Positions 1 through 11,017 of a DNA stretch of 64,000 nt are shown here, piece after piece (the first letter of the stretch is position 1; the number at the start of each line of letters is the position of its first letter). Source of the stretch: Microstegium vimineum (lineage: Eukaryota; Streptophyta; Magnoliopsida; Poales; Poaceae); NCBI GenBank assembly GCA_022036555.1, contig CM039141.1:214400-278399 (forward strand). Reading direction: 5' to 3'. The notes under the pieces were generated by a model, which did not search any database, was not told the DNA's origin, and worked only from the letters and a program-made list of their open reading frames with translations. Position numbers and translations under genes: made by a program.

Positions 1-781
1 GGGACAGGCGCCTGGGGCCCGCGCCACGGGCCGGTGCTGCACCCACCGGCGGCGCAGGCAGCGCCAACGGGGCCGGCTGAGCCGGCAGTGCTTGGAACGC
101 TGGTCGGGGCGGCGGAGGCGGTAGAAGGCCGCGCGCCCCTGGCTTGGCCTGCGCTTGGAGTTTGGCGATCTCCATCTGCGCCACCTGCCGCGCCAGGCTC
201 ATAGCGTGGTTGAGGGTACCGGGGTTGAGGATCCGCACCGCGTCGCTGAGCGGCGGCAGCAGCCCGCCGGTGTAAAGTTGGACACGTTGCGCCTCATCCA
301 GCCGGCCTGCTCGTGGGAGGAGCTCCTGGAATCGGTTGGAGTACTCCTCAACCGTGCCGGTACGGCGACACTCGGCGAGCTCGAAGAGTGGCGCGGAACG
401 GAGGGTTGGCCCGAAACGCAGGTCGAGCAGCTCCTTGAATCGGCGCCACGACGGAGTGCCCTCGTCGTCCTGGAGTTGCATGTACCACTGTTGTGCGATG
501 CCCTCGAGGTTGTACGAGGCCATCCCCACTTGCTCCTCTGCCAACGTGCGCTGTTGGCGAAAATACGACTCGCATTTGTTGATGAAGAGGAGAGGATCGG
601 TCTTGCCATCAAACCGCGGAAATTCCCACTTCTGGAACTTTGGCGGGCGATCGAAGTCGCGAGGACGCTCGGGGTGGCCGCCGCTGGAGGACTCCGATTC
701 GGACTTCTCCTTCAGCCGGGCGATGTCGGCCTGCATGGTCTTCATCATTTCCATGACGTCGGCGAGGGTGGGCTCTGACAT
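1..781 (-). CDS. gag: Ty3/gypsy retrotransposon gag, partial (runs off left edge)
   Basis: An open frame on the minus strand starts at the ATG at 781 (MSEPTLADVMEMMK) and stays open for about 260 codons to base 1. An acidic/basic N-terminal stretch of about 45 residues precedes the retrotransposon gag (capsid-like) domain. Landmarks are WEFPRFDGKTDPLLFI, the SYFRQQRTL segment and the MASYNLEGIAQQWYMQL helix, followed by FKELLDLRFGP and EEYSNRFQELLPRAG. These are typical of grass chromovirus-like gag polyproteins, which package element RNA in cytoplasmic particles. A proline/alanine-rich linker begins near base 140. The frame is undamaged here, so the element may be young. Zinc knuckle, protease and polymerase would lie beyond the window. 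The overlapping plus-strand ORF is a shadow. Confidence 0.85.
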   Translation of the reverse strand, partial: MSEPTLADVMEMMKTMQADIARLKEKSESESSSGGHPERPRDFDRPPKFQKWEFPRFDGKTDPLLFINKCESYFRQQRTLAEEQVGMASYNLEGIAQQWYMQLQDDEGTPSWRRFKELLDLRFGPTLRSAPLFELAECRRTGTVEEYSNRFQELLPRAGRLDEAQRVQLYTGGLLPPLSDAVRILNPGTLNHAMSLARQVAQMEIAKLQAQAKPGARGLLPPPPPRPAFQALPAQPAPLALPAPPVGAAPARGAGPRRLS

Positions 782-880
782 GTTGATGGAGGGGGCGGAA
801 CTGGTGGTGGATGCGGTGTGGGATGGTAGTGTGGCTGGTGGACTGGTGGGCAGGACTGCGTGAGGCGAAGATCGCCGGAC

Positions 881-894
881 TCGTGATACCACGC
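881..894 (-). other. Primer-binding site of the left-edge LTR element
   Basis: On the minus strand TGGTATCACGA lies 3 bases after the presumed LTR end (TTGACA). It resembles the initiator tRNA-Met complement TGGTATCAGAGC used by many grass gypsy elements, with mismatches at the end. The untranslated leader 782-880 separates it from gag. Confidence 0.5.
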
Positions 895-1275
895 TGTCAA
901 GAGCGTCGAACCCTTGACTCGCCGGACCTCGGCTACGCAACTCGTAGCCTTCGGCCGTCTTCTCCGGTGGGGTTATTCCTCCCAACCGCAGGCTTAGGGA
1001 AGAGAGAGAGGTAGGAGATAACTTGATTCTTGATTAATTCCAATAGTGCTGAGTACATGGAAATATAAGGCCATCGGCCAACACAAATGGAGCAAGCTCC
1101 TTAATTCTCTAGCCTGACAAATTGCTACCTTCCTAAACTTAGCCACTTGCTATCTGTGGCTGGCCGGCGCCATGCGCTGCTGCATGCTCGGCTTGCTCTC
1201 TGGCCGCACGTTCAGCTGCCCGCCGAACATCACGCGCGCGCCTGCGCCTGGTGTACGACTTACCGTACATGACAC
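895..1275 (-). mobile_element. 5' LTR of the left-edge Ty3/gypsy element
   Basis: GC-rich sequence between the primer-binding site and AT-rich host sequence. On the minus strand it contains a TATA-like TTATATTT near 1062-1069 and ends in TTGACA at 895. The outer end is placed near 1270-1280, where composition changes; a TGTGTC or TGTCATG start fits. The target duplication cannot be checked because the other LTR is outside the window. Confidence 0.5.
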
Positions 1276-1379
1276 ATATCATATACTGTAATGCTTTGGT
1301 CTGCCTCCAAAAGCATATTTATGATCAACCTCCGTCTCTACCAATTGTAAATTATAAAGAAAATACATATGAGACAACA

Positions 1380-3609
1380 TACCTGAATCATAAGGCGCAC
1401 ATTATGGTCATCACCTGATCTTTTATCTGTATGAACCAGGGAAAAAAACTGAAATTACTAATTTGCCATGCCCCATTAGACAACATAAATCCCACAAAAG
1501 GACTTGCATATAAACAAGACAAGCGAGGAGACTTCAACATTCCATACTGTCTAAATAATATAGGCTTAAGTGGAATATGCATAGACATAAATGGAGAAAA
1601 AACTCAGGTTCATGAATTGTTCTGCCAAAAGGTTTAAGTTTGCACATATAACATATGGCTGATGACATCAATTTTGAGATAGCTCAAATAGAAAATAGGT
1701 AGAAAATTGAAAAAAAAATCTAATTCTCTACAAAGATTTTGAATCATAGCAACATAGACTTATAATACCTGGCAGTTTAGAATCATGAGAAAAGACTTAA
1801 AACAAATAGCATTGCAAGTGAATCAAGCATAGGCATACACGGGTTCCCCAAATTTTATATTGCTATAGCATCTTTGGTGGGGTTCTCAAGTTTCTTCTCA
1901 AAATAGAATTGCTACAAGAACTGAGCACAGCATACGCGTGTCGTCATGCCAACCTGTTGTTGAAAAATTGCCACATGAGTGATCTAGAGGTGTAAGGCAA
2001 AATCAAAGTGGATCATAGCAATATTTTAAACAATACTTACAACTGAAGAGTATGCAAAAATAGCAAGAGAACTCTTTCTACCAGTTGGTAAAAGCTTTAT
2101 TCTCTGAAAGTAGATAGGCCAAGTAAGCAGGTGGATTCCATAAAATGATTGACTGAATAGCGGACAAAACTTAAGTTTCCTATTGAACAATTCAAAAGTT
2201 AAGATTCATGTGGAAAGGCTACATACAACTGGTATAAAATAACTTGAATTACATAGAATCAAGCTAAGGAAAGATTAGACTTCGTGACTATAGCTAGCGG
2301 CACACAGCATTGCCAATCAACTACAATAATATTGTCATCTGAAAACAAAAAAAAGAAACAGAGAAAGTGCAAATCCCTATTGACACTGAGTAAGCCTTTT
2401 GCCAAAGGTATATATTGTAATAGTTTAAGTATATTGCTGATTGAGGAGTTTTCCAATGCAAATTCGCATATAATCTTCAAATATTTCATAATCCAAATGT
2501 TAGTTTCAACTAAGACAATAAGTGAGCTCGATCGAACCATTACAAGAATGACACCAACCACCATTACCAATACCAACTATTAGCTGAAGTGCTGAACTAC
2601 TACTATATAGAGCAAATTGAAGAGGATTATAAATTACCTGAAAGAGTATAATCAGTATCACAGGGAAAATGTTGATCTTCATTGCTCCACCATAGTAGAA
2701 CACTACAGACTGAATGGAAGCATAAAGACAAACAGTAGCATGACCCAATCGCACATCCAAATTGATTTTTTTAAGCAAGTTCTACATATAGTCTAGCACA
2801 CTTGTGTTAGCATAAATTAAGAAAATGGCTTAACCTGTTCAGTTATAATGGTTAGTTCAGTGTAAATAATTTCATCAAAAACCTAACACCACATAACCAC
2901 AGAAAAAATTGCTGGGAACATGGCACATACCAGTTCTGAACCTTGATGTTAAGCCTAGTTTTTCATTGATCTCTATGAACATGGCACCATACTGTGCTTT
3001 GGTGTCTCTTTTGCCATAGAACATTTCCAAGAAGAAATCAAGGGAACAAAAATCAGGCTGCTTGGGCAATATCTTGTTAACTAAACTAAGTTTTGCAAGA
3101 ACCTTATGCAAATACAAATGTTCACTGATTTAGAAACATCAGATACAACATAAAAGTATGGAACGGATCAGAGCAAATAGAAACCTGATGCGAATCGGAA
3201 AGTCCACATTACTGGGCAAGCTGCTACAATAAACATAAGTCAGAAGTCAGATACGAACATCTGGACTATATTGTTGTTGAATTAATGGGCAAACTCCGAC
3301 AATGTACAGAAGTCGAAGAATTACCAAACTTGCTTTCACCACGAATTAGCAAACACGCTGAAGCAAAAATATAATAAGAAAATGGCATACAGCGAAAATG
3401 AAAGAAAGTTCTTAAGTTTGACGATAACTCATCCAATTTTACGAAGAAATTATAAACAAGATCATCTCATCAGGCATTCGGGCTGCACGAAACAAGAAGG
3501 CAGAGATCAAAGGATCCCACCTTGGCTCAACAGCTTGTTGCATATGGGCAGCATCTGTGTCAAAGGGCCCATCTTCTGGTGTTCGAGGAGCAACTCGGCC
3601 AAGTACTGA
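1380..3609 (-). CDS. Unidentified multi-exon gene, 3' part (exon-like blocks)
   Basis: Several minus-strand blocks have good splice sites and protein-like content. The first (top 3609, acceptor TTGCAG) reads SVLGRVAPRTPEDGPFD and ends with ARMPDEMILF. A short block 3185-3223 reads SLPSNVDFPIRI. Block 2931-3124 reads PKQPDFCSLDFFLEMFYG, then KRDTKAQYGAMFIEIN, and ends at ACTG/gtatgtg. A short block 2837-2885 reads VFDEIIYTELTIITEQ. Block 2639-2790 has a hydrophobic segment (ILIILFQ). A last block near 1380-1440 reads DDHNVRLMIQ with donor gtatgt. The junction between the third and fourth blocks gives a phase conflict, so either a boundary is wrong or the copy is damaged. I do not recognise the family. 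An LTR element sits just beyond its 3' side. Orientation is fairly safe; the gene model is not. Confidence 0.4.
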
Positions 3610-4150
3610 CTGCAAGAAACCAATTACAATTATCAAAGCTATGACATTATCATCAATCAATTAAACCAAACAAGAAAAGGGACAAATAAGAAATACATGT
3701 CCATCTCTACCTATCGTCATCCGGAGAAATATATGTCCATCTGTCTCTATCTATTTTTCCGGATTGCTTCTTATGCAAATTACAAAATGCATGCCCGTAT
3801 GCCAGGTTCCAGCCCTTTGAACCTACACCTACCTGAAGTATGGAGTAGACACCTTCAGAAAACATGGATAGAAGGAGCATTCCTCTTGCAATGCACTAAT
3901 TAGACATGGAAGTAACCTTCTAATCCAGGTTGCTCTACCTATCAACATAAATGTGCCGCTTCTAATTCCAAGAACCCATGGTTGTACGGACTGACATTTT
4001 GCAACCTGCGGAGCAGCAGCATCACAGAAGAATTCAGTATTTTTTTTTTATTTTGATTCCAAACAAAATTTACACAACCGTGCACATGTATGCATGATAA
4101 TCTTAAAGGGATAAAAGTTACCGGCATAATACATGTACACACGTAATTAG
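3610..4150. other. AT-rich spacer or intron of the unidentified gene
   Basis: No convincing coding block. It holds short hydrophobic ORFs and a T-run near 4040. It may be intronic to the 1380-3609 gene if exon 1 lies in the GC-rich block beyond 4200. Confidence 0.3.
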
Positions 4151-4790
4151 ATGAGATCTGAATACAAATAGCCAATTAGGAGTTTGGGTTCTCCGTTTCG
4201 CACAGCAGGAAGGGAATAGAAGGAATTCGCACACCTATTGGTCCTTCCCTTCGTGGAGGGCAGAGTGAGATCCCACAGCCAGCCGCCACAGCGCGTGCGG
4301 CCCGTCCACCTGGAGGTCGGCCTTCGCGTGAGGGCGTCGACGGGGAGCACAGCCGATACGGCAAGCACGCAGGCTGCACCACGGCGAGGAACGCCTGCGA
4401 CAGCGAGGACGTCTCGAGACGGAATTAGGTGAGATGACGGGGAGCCGCTCAACGGTGAGAACGGCGGCCGCTCGACCACGAGGAACGTCCGCGACGGTGA
4501 GGTCGGCGCAAGACCGTGGAGAGTGCGACGGCAAGGTCGTCGCGAGACTGTGACGGCGGCGACGACGGGGGAGCTGAGCGGTCGTTCAACGGCCACGGAC
4601 GCAGGCGGGTGCGACGGCAAGGTCGGTGCGAGACCGTGAGAGCGACAACGGGGGAGCTGGGTTAGGAAATGAGCGTCTTGTGCGTGACGATCTGTGTGTC
4701 CTTTCATTAGCATGTGTGTCCTTTGATTAGCACACGTGATTGCTGTGTGATTCTTTCCTTCGGCGGGTGTGAGCCCGTTTTTCATTAAAC
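4150..4790 (-). other. GC-rich block with similarity to the TIM44 5' leader
   Basis: 4216-4680 is strongly GC-rich with degenerate internal repeats (GCGAGACCGTGA, GGTGAG and CGACGGCAAGGTCG variants) and a long low-complexity minus-strand ORF that I do not trust as protein. On the minus strand 4160-4225 resembles the TIM44 5' leader/intron at 34045-34115: both contain CCCTTCCTGCTGTGCGAAAC and GGCTATTTG. It may be a promoter/first-exon region of the neighbouring gene or a transposon-carried fragment. Confidence 0.4.
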
Positions 4791-6000
4791 AGACAGGAAG
4801 TTGTTTTTAAAAGGTTACAACAGTGTTTCCATTCTTGCTAGCAAGACACAATCATACAAAGGGACAACTAAGGCGGTGAGAGCCTTTCCTTTCAAAGCAT
4901 GCGTGGCTGCGTGAGATACCATAGTGGCGTTTCCTTTCCTTTCCGGACTGCAGTCTAGGCTGCGAGAACGGGAGAGCGAGCCGGTGCTGGATCGCAGGGC
5001 AGGACGATGGGCCCAGGTGAAAATGTGCACCAAAAATTGTCCACTCTTTTAGTCTTATAGTTGTGTATGTATAGGGGGGAGAGGAGATGTAAAATAATCA
5101 TCGTCGCGGGAGCAGTGAAACCAACCCATGTGTAGACCCCAAACGCCCAAACCCCAAAAGAAGGAAAAAGTGCTTTGGAGCTTGGGGGATGCTGTCTGCC
5201 ACCATTAGCCATAACCTCATGGTCAAGGGCAGGGCAAGGCATTCGTACTCCTCTTCCTGGAAGAAGAAGTTCCAGGGAAGCGTATTCGTCGTCTTTGGCA
5301 AGGCATGCCGGCAGGAACGACAGAAAAGGCCAGACATGTTCCACTTCCAGTAGACGACCTCCCAAACAGGGTGCGAGAAAAACTGCCGTCTCTTGCCTCC
5401 CTTTTTACAGAAGGAAAGCCAATGCCTGCTGTGTTTGGTTGCTGGGACAAAGTGGGATGGCTCCGGGATGGTTGGGAACTAGTAAGAAAAAGAAAAAGAA
5501 AAAGGAAATAAATAGAAATAATGAAAGAAAAAAAGAAACTGATAAAAGGCCCCATGTCAATAGTTGATCCTACTTTTCATGTCTCGGCACAAAACAGAAA
5601 ACAGAGATTAATCCATTCTCTCCTCGACCAAACCAAAAAATAGATTGATTCCTTCACTCCTCAACCAAACATCGGCCCCGTCCCAGACTAACAGATAGCA
5701 CAAGGTTCCTTTCCCCAACATATAACGTACTCCAGTGGAGACTGCTATCTGACAAAAACAAATGTTCAGCCTGAATCACCGGATGACAACTTTTCTTTTC
5801 TCTCGGCTACCAAACATTCCGATGTAAGACCCAAACACCATCTTCATACAACCACGGCCACATGCATATATATACAGATGAATAAAGCATTTCAACATTG
5901 TGCAAAAACATCTACATGACTCTGCTCCAGTCTCCAGGCCACAAGACTGTGTAGCTGCGTTCCCATATCATTTGCTCGATTTTACAAGCCTTCTGCACTC
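4790..6000. other. Intergenic, no gene recognised
   Basis: Short overlapping minus-strand ORFs between 4955 and 5555 have no recognisable domain. An A/G-rich run of GAAAAA-type repeats lies at 5485-5545. The phrase TGTTTGGTTGCTGGGAC near 5430-5450 is typical of transposon-derived grass intergenic DNA. Confidence 0.3.
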
Positions 6001-6554
6001 TATCAGGAAAAACTAGAGTGCCCTTAATAACATCCTGAAAATACTACTATGCACTAGGGATAAAAAAAAAATACTACTATGCACTAGTCAGCAAGAAATT
6101 ATCTTTTCCTAAACAATGTCAATGTATTTGCCAGCAACCTGGTGAACACAACACATTAGCAAGTCCAACTGCAGGAATCAAAGTGTCAACAGTTCACACC
6201 CATCCTTTGAATCATGTGTGTCAATAAATTCACTCATCATTCGTTCCAATTGTTTGCTCAACAGGGGCAAATTGCAAGGCAGTGGTTTTTACTGGGAATG
6301 CAACTACCCCTAAGCACATTTCTTTCCCTTCACTTCACCCTACTTACTCCTTTAATCCTTTCTAATGAACTACACATCCTAAATAGCATAAAACAATTCA
6401 ATTCCTCGACTGCCATGTTTACAAGGAAAATCAAATACAATGTGGAAATAAATTACTTTGTCAAAACCTTTTGTCATCTGTCTTTGAACTCTATCTGAGC
6501 TGCGATATTTCCAAACGTCTGTACCAGAGAAAGAAGAGATTACCAATCAAGCCT
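6001..6554 (-). other. Probable 3' UTR and downstream flank of the methyltransferase-like gene
   Basis: AT-rich sequence immediately downstream (minus strand) of the stop codon at 6555-6557. It contains a short local duplication of AAAAATACTACTATGCACTAG around 6040-6090. No other gene is visible. Confidence 0.35.
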
Positions 6555-8048
6555 TTACCACCACTGATGCACAAGAACGCCGCTCTCCCGCAGCGAGCTG
6601 AAAAGGTCCAGGCACTCCTCGTAGGTGTTCTCATACTTGGGCGACCGCTCACCGGGGCAGCACTTCTGCCACCGATTGTAATGGCACTCTAGGAAAAGCT
6701 CGTCGACCAAGCAGATTGCACCCGTGTCGAACAGCCTTGGGATCAAATCGAACTCGGTCCCCTCCACGTCCATCTTCATCACCACATAGTCCTGCTCCGT
6801 CACGGTCTGCTTCAACCACTCGGCAAAGTCAAACGCAGGGACACTCCTGACCTCGCCGGACATCTTCTTCCCAGCAGCGGGGCGGATGCGCCCCATGCCA
6901 CGGCCATTGGCTTTGGCCTCGTCCTCCTTTCCAGGATCACCATTGATCTCGAACCTGAGTGTCTCATTCTTGACCCAGGCTGCATAAGGAAGCAACGTGA
7001 CACCCTTCTTTGCGGCGTACTCAGAGTGGAACGCGGGGTCAGCTTCGATGGCGAACACCTGGAAGGTGTGGTTCTGCTTTGGGTACTGCTTGCGGAACCA
7101 GCTGCCGATACTGGAGCCATAGCTGCGCGCGCCAACGTCGACATAGACGTACTGGCGCTTGAAGCTGATATCAGCCAGCGCCGGGAGGTACTTGATGTTC
7201 TTGATGTTTCTCTTGAGCGTGAGCCACGGCTTGAGTGGCTCTTCCTGGATCAGTGGCTCGGCGTGCGCGAGGAGCTGGCGCTTGTGATCCCCAACCGAGC
7301 AGTTGTTCAGTGATGAAGAGCCCGTGCCCGTGGGATGAGGATTCTTCTGGAAGACAAGTTCTCTGAGTGTGAGTGTGGAGGAGTCGCCGTCCTCGTCCTG
7401 GTCCTGGGCGTCGATCTCGCGAGGAGATCGGACGAGGCGGAGCGACGGTAGGAGCGCCTGGATGGAGCGAAGACTGTAGGCGTCGGCGGCGCTGGACGTG
7501 AGCACGACGAGATGGCCCTCGGGCTTGAGGATCCGCGCGGCCTCTGCGGCGAGGTCGGCCGGGCGCTTGGCGGAGTCGAGGGCGCGCCCCGCGAAGACGA
7601 AGTCGACGGACGACGCGTCGAACGGCAGGCGGCGGTCGCCCCCCGCGACGACGAGCGGGAGCGCGCGCTTCCTGGCGACGGCGACGGCTTTGGCGACGCC
7701 GAGCTCCCGCATCGCGAGCGCCTCCTGCGCGCCGCCGAGGCAGACAGCACGGGATCCCGGCGCGAGGGCGCCGGCTGCGAGGTGCGGCGCGAGGACGGCG
7801 GCGTGGAAGTCGACGGCCCTGCGCCAGCGGCGGGTGCGCCAGGCCTCCGGCGACGGGACGTCGGCCTGGACGACGTGGGTCCTCGGGGTGGTGGTAGCGG
7901 CGGGCCGGTAAAGCGGCCAGCCGGCGGGCCCGGCTGAGACGGCGAGGAAGGCGCCGTAGAGGAGGCGGAGCGCGAGGGCGGCGACGGCGAGGAGGAGCAG
8001 GCGGCGGAGAATGGAGCACCGTCGCGGCGGCGGGGAGGAGGGGTCCAT
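6555..8048 (-). CDS. DUF7870/FkbM-type methyltransferase-like membrane protein
   Basis: A single-exon ORF of 497 residues starts at an ATG in strong context (CACCATGG). Residues about 14-38 (RRLLLLAVAALALRLLYG) form one N-terminal membrane anchor, suggesting a type II protein of the secretory pathway, perhaps Golgi. Residues about 98-190 look like a SAM-binding fold of the methyltransferase-11 type (AVCLGGAQEALAMRELG, LPFDASSVDFVFAGRAL, ILKPEGHLVVLTS). The C-terminal part from about 290 is the plant DUF7870/FkbM-like domain: YVYVDVGARSYGSSIGSWF, FAIEADPAFHSEY, YVVMKMDVEGTEFDLIP, and the conserved end GVLVHQWW. No substrate is known to me. The N-terminal half is extremely GC-rich, as usual for grass first exons, and no frame damage is seen. 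An upstream ATG at 8254 opens an overlapping frame (see separate entry). Confidence 0.85.
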   Translation of the reverse strand: MDPSSPPPRRCSILRRLLLLAVAALALRLLYGAFLAVSAGPAGWPLYRPAATTTPRTHVVQADVPSPEAWRTRRWRRAVDFHAAVLAPHLAAGALAPGSRAVCLGGAQEALAMRELGVAKAVAVARKRALPLVVAGGDRRLPFDASSVDFVFAGRALDSAKRPADLAAEAARILKPEGHLVVLTSSAADAYSLRSIQALLPSLRLVRSPREIDAQDQDEDGDSSTLTLRELVFQKNPHPTGTGSSSLNNCSVGDHKRQLLAHAEPLIQEEPLKPWLTLKRNIKNIKYLPALADISFKRQYVYVDVGARSYGSSIGSWFRKQYPKQNHTFQVFAIEADPAFHSEYAAKKGVTLLPYAAWVKNETLRFEINGDPGKEDEAKANGRGMGRIRPAAGKKMSGEVRSVPAFDFAEWLKQTVTEQDYVVMKMDVEGTEFDLIPRLFDTGAICLVDELFLECHYNRWQKCCPGERSPKYENTYEECLDLFSSLRESGVLVHQWW

Positions 8049-8254
8049 GGTGGGCCCTCGGCCCGTGGTGAGGGAGTGGAGAAGAGGAGGGGAGGGGAGG
8101 GGTCTGGTGCTGGTGTAGGGCTAGCGGGAGCAGAAGCGGGCTGAAGTGTGGTTGGCGCCGACGAGGGAGGCGAGGAGGGGGAGGGTGGAGCGGAGGAAGG
8201 TGGGAGAGGAGGAGGAGGAGGAGGAGGGTAATCGGAGGATCCTACTCCTTCCAT
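8049..8254 (-). promoter_or_regulatory. 5' leader with overlapping upstream AUG
   Basis: The only ATG between 8263 and the main start is at 8254, in strong context (CCCATGG). It opens a frame that passes over the main start and terminates at 7307, out of frame. If transcripts start upstream of 8254 it would compete with the main ORF. I recall that Arabidopsis genes of this methyltransferase-like family (At3g53400/At5g03190) are listed as carrying conserved upstream ORFs. The peptide here (MEGVGSSDYP, then proline-rich) was not compared with them. The leader is rich in CTC/TCC pyrimidine runs. Confidence 0.4.
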
Positions 8255-8793
8255 GGGTCGGGGTTACGTTAGTGGCGGTGGATTGGCTCCTGCGGCGGCG
8301 GTGCCATCGCCGCCATCGGATCGGATCGGAGGAGACCCCTGCCTCTGCCTAGTTGCCTTGTGGAATCGGAGGAGGGAGAAGGAGATGGAATTCGGCAACG
8401 CGCTTTTTCCTGACAGGGCAGGCTGGCTGACAGCGCTCGTTTCGTGCCACTCCCTTGGGTGGGGCGCCCGGGCCCCCAGCACACCCGACCGTTGGCCCAC
8501 ATCCCAAAGGCAATGGCAGCTGGAGTAAATTGAGGAGCCCTAAACCAAGGCAAGGCTTTTGCCTTTGCGCTGCGGACCCAACAAGGCCCAAGCAAAGGTG
8601 GTTGACTGTGGCACTGGCAGATTGGGCGGGCCAAGTAAAATAATGGACGCGCTTTTGGTTTTGACCACCCGGTTTCATGGGTGCCAGGCTTCCAAAGCCA
8701 ATCTGCAGTCAACCGGACCCCATCACGAAGCCGTCTTGAAAACGGTCAGGGCAGGTTTGCTTCCCAGACTTGGCTCGTCAGTGAACTCATTTC
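8255..8793. other. Promoter-side flank of the methyltransferase-like gene
   Basis: GC-rich sequence with several overlapping ORFs in all frames and no recognisable protein. It probably contains the promoter/upstream leader of the minus-strand gene. Confidence 0.3.
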
Positions 8794-9060
8794 AGAGCAT
8801 CTCCAAGAGACTCTGTAAACATATTAGCTAAATTTAGTGATTTAGTTACTCTCTAGATTACTCCAACAGACTTGTAAAATGAAGAATCTAGATGACTAGT
8901 GAGATAGGCTATCAAAAAATAGAGAGCGAATGAGGTGGAATGGAGATCTTCTAAATTTAGAGAGTCATTTACAGAGTCTGTTGGAGACATCTTTTCCTTT
9001 CATAATAGCCAAATTTACATTTAGAAAACGATTTGGCTAATCTCTTGGAGATGCTCTTAG
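8794..9060. mobile_element. MITE with GAGCATCTCCAA termini
   Basis: Left end AGAGCATCTCCAAGAGACT and right end AATCTCTTGGAGATGCTCT form terminal inverted repeats around an AT-rich 267-bp core. The core contains internal inverted phrases (CTAAATTTAG, ACAGAGTCTGTTGG). This is a small non-autonomous DNA transposon; the same terminal motif borders 33137-33617. Confidence 0.7.
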
Positions 9061-9480
9061 TCCCTTTTAGTCACAAAATAGCTAAACACCCTGACTAGTG
9101 ACTAAATGGTCTTTAGTCACTGGTCCAAAGAGGGTTGCTAAATAAGACTAAACTTTAGCCCAGGGACTAAATAGAATCAAACAGGGCCTTAAACTGTTGT
9201 TTGGTCGCTCGCCTTATGATTGTGAGGGTCAAAAAGCTAGCCACACAATTTTTACAAAAAATTGAATTTCATTTATATTTACTAATTATTGTTCAACCAT
9301 AAAGTAACTATACTCAAAAAATTCGTCTCGCAAATTACAAATAAACTATGTAATTAGTCATTCTTTTACTTATATTTAATGTTCTGTGTATACGTCAAAA
9401 GATTCAATGTAACATGAAATATTGTAAAGTTTTGAAATTTTGAAGGAATCTAAACACCCCCTTTAGTGTTGGCGTAGGAT
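9061..9480. mobile_element. Decayed MITE-derived AT-rich block
   Basis: 9061-9190 is built from inverted TTTAGTC/GACTAAA phrases ending GGGACTAAATAG...AACAGGGCC, typical of a grass MITE end. 9190-9475 has the phrase AAATTCGTCTCGCAAATTA and ends TCTAAACACCCCC, typical of another common grass MITE family. Precise ends and target duplications were not resolved. Confidence 0.45.
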
Positions 9481-11017
9481 TCCACTGTGGTTGTTGGTTT
9501 TGACCGGCTACTAAACAAAACTTCTTAGTTTGTATGATATGACGTCCTTGTAGTAATATGGTTAGTTTGGTTATTTTCTTATTGGAGCCTGGCTAGAAAA
9601 AAAAATAAGTCGAATTAGCCTTAAGCATGCATAAGATAATAAATACAGTCAAACCAAAGAAGCGGTGACTGTATTAGTTAACTCTTGTTATCTAAGATCT
9701 TATTTGGTTGGTACATGGTAGTTTTGATACAGTCATCCCTTCCTTGTTGGCATTTTATTCAACAACTAGAGCTCGCTGCCTACCATCGCACACGCCCGTC
9801 ATAACCTCGCTCATCTCAGTCCGTCTCTGTCCTCCTTAAGCATCAACGACAACGGTGCCCATGGTGTGGCTGAGACCCGCCCTGCTCCACCCCATATGGA
9901 CACGAAACCTCAACCCTGCACGACGGCGAGGAAAAGAGAGATCTCATCTCCATGCACGTCCTTTGCCGGCCGCCGCCACGGTCGTCTCCTTACCGTCTGC
10001 CTTGCCCCCACGAAGAAGATCGGGGAACTAGAGAAGGGAAGGCAGGAACCACGTCCCATCACCACCGGACTCTACCACCTCGCTTCTCCGTCGCGACCGG
10101 CGAAGGTGAGGAGGACAGGAGCTACTCACCGCGGACACGCGTGCTGGCGGACGGATGGGAGGACATATGCTTAGCCAAGCCTGGTTAACTAGAAATGGGC
10201 ACCCCTGATGTTTTCAACAAGCCTAGCCTAAGTGTGGTCGGTGGCTTACATGGGATAGGCCATGAGCTCTAAATAGACAACCAAACAAATTAAAGTTGGC
10301 TTTTTAGAACTTAGTTGAGATTTAGTCACCCAACCAAGCGAGCCATACATGTCATCTGTGGTTATCAACATTATATAAATTATATCTAGTTGTAAAAAAA
10401 GATGGGTTGTATGTTAATAAACTTAGGCTCGGCTGGTTAGAGTCCTCGGGCTTGTATGTATGAACTTTAAGTCCTCCTGACCCGAAATGCTCATATACAT
10501 TTTCCCTATATTTTAGAGTTTAACGCTACGTACTGTGGTTTTTAGTGGTAAGCATGTTCGCGTTTGTAACGAACTAACGATATGGCGAGGACAAAAATGC
10601 TAAAGAGTAGCGGCTGGCCAGGGACACTTGTCGGGCGTATCCAAGCCAAGACCGATCGAAATCAAGGCACATTGACACATATGTGGCAGCCAGCCCAACA
10701 TGAGTGTACTGTCGGATTGTCACGACGGACGCCATCGCCTCATCGGTTTGGTAGCTTATAAGTCGGTTGTGGGCTTGTGGCTGTTTTTTTCTATTTTGTT
10801 ATAAAAGAAAAATTCTATTTCGATAACTTATAAGTCAGCTGATAACCCAAGCGAAGAGAGGGTCGTTCCGGCTGAATTGCACAATCTATTCTATTGGACG
10901 AACATACGTGTTGGGCCGTTGACAGCCCACCGGTCAAAACATGCATGCACATGTTCGTGTGTTGTTTGAAAGTTCATTTTTCGATCCCCATCCATCTTAT
11001 CTAGAGGTAGCGCGCTA
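9481..11017. other. Intergenic; possible small transposon remnants
   Basis: No supported gene. A GC-rich patch at 9780-10190 has two overlapping plus-strand ORFs with no known domain. 10750-10850 has inverted phrases around ATAACTTATAAGTCAGCTGAT, resembling an end of the small GTTCG-type MITE family seen elsewhere in the window. Confidence 0.3.

Noticed and set aside
155..863. Plus-strand ORFs over the left-edge retrotransposon
   Set aside because: They are shadows of the minus-strand gag frame, which has the recognisable domain.
4147..4785. 212-codon minus-strand ORF
   Set aside because: Low-complexity Arg/Ser/Pro translation of internal GC-rich repeats without a domain.
7171..8019. Long Arg/Pro/Ser-rich ORFs in other frames of the methyltransferase-like gene
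   Set aside because: They are by-products of extreme GC content; only the 497-residue frame has domain motifs.
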